Assembly (NCBI GenBank): GCA_030247855.1
Contig: JAPDRN010000020.1
Coordinates: forward strand, 62,001-126,000
Direction of reading: 5' to 3'
Length of the DNA stretch: 64,000 bases
Origin: Knufia peltigerae
Taxonomy: Eukaryota > Ascomycota > Eurotiomycetes > Chaetothyriales > Trichomeriaceae
Part shown: piece by piece, positions 63,947-64,000 of the stretch
How the letters are laid out: every line of letters begins with the position of its first letter
How positions within the stretch are numbered: the stretch's first letter is position 1
The notes under the pieces: model-generated
What the model was told of the DNA's origin: nothing
Databases searched by the model: none
The model's input: the letters and a program-made list of their open reading frames with translations, nothing else
Translations under genes and position numbers: made by a program

Positions 63947-64000
63947 TTGAATGTAAGTAATTCCTATCTAACAGGATTGATGAGATTTTGTGCGCACGCA

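Larger units (their letters stand above)
61942..64000. other. 2-kb gene-free right end, rich in short repeats
   Basis: Beyond the SHB17 start I find no gene. The DNA is AT-rich with four TACGGAGTA nonamers (62626, 62897, 63026, 63480), TAGG/CCTA runs, (CCT)7 and a GT-rich tract. An open frame at 63610..63960 (+) starts at TTG and runs into simple repeats, so it is not a credible gene. Confidence 0.5.

Noticed and set aside
63610..63960. Plus-strand 116-codon frame at the right end
   Set aside because: Begins at TTG, hydrophobic by composition, and runs through CCTA and GT repeats.

Overview
The window is nuclear DNA from a filamentous ascomycete (Pezizomycotina). The evidence is intron-bearing genes with short introns (about 50-120 nt, GT...AG, often a CTAAC/CTGAC-like branch point), a fungal C2H2 regulator followed by a long fungal regulatory region, a Hook adaptor, a secreted tyrosinase, an Nha1-type antiporter, an intracellular GH13 amylase and an ACS-type permease. 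Black-yeast relatives or other Eurotiomycetes are plausible hosts, but the sequence alone does not settle this. I support 29 protein-coding genes, one of them cut by the left edge. I see no rRNA, tRNA, CRISPR array or intact transposon. All exon junctions are my own, chosen by reading-frame continuity and family motifs; every multi-exon model below gives an open, in-frame product.

Left part (1-22 kb), mostly housekeeping and metabolism: the 5' end of an S9 peptidase (-), RAD57/XRCC3-like recombinase (+), copper amine oxidase (+), LicD-family membrane transferase (+), ubiquitin-like/WLM metalloprotease (+), bifunctional 6-phosphofructo-2-kinase/fructose-2,6-bisphosphatase (+), Nha1-like Na+/H+ antiporter (+), RNase H1 (+), IMPACT/Yih1 (-) and an intracellular GH13 alpha-amylase (-).

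Middle (23-40.6 kb), the part that looks like an accessory catabolic cluster: alpha/beta hydrolase (+), FAD monooxygenase (-), class III CoA-transferase (+, divergent from the monooxygenase), ACS-family MFS permease (-), tandem-CMD-domain protein (-), metallo-beta-lactamase lactonase-like enzyme (-), divergent C2H2/fungal_trans regulator (+), beta-hydroxyacid dehydrogenase (-) and a second paralogous metallo-beta-lactamase (-). Uptake, oxygenation, lactone or ester hydrolysis, CoA activation, a reductase and a local regulator in one block suggest breakdown of a small, probably aromatic or lactone-forming acid. This is inference. The monooxygenase/CoA-transferase intergenic region carries a perfect 12-bp inverted repeat with a CCAAT core in each arm.

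Right part (41-64 kb): Hook-type dynein adaptor (-), secreted I9 inhibitor (-), secreted tyrosinase (-), PCF11 (+), mitochondrial GTP/GDP carrier GGC1 (+), proline iminopeptidase (-), tiny NCE101-like protein (-), a BTB protein with a predicted C-terminal membrane anchor (+), a secreted NUP-family protein (+) and a Shb17-like bisphosphatase (-). The last 2 kb has no gene and is rich in short repeats.

Recurring themes: (i) three introns are multiples of three with no in-frame stop, so naive ORF calling would insert false peptides; (ii) the nonamer TACGGAGTA occurs ten times on either strand, always outside genes; (iii) TAGGTA/TACCTA repeats and palindromes recur in intergenic DNA.
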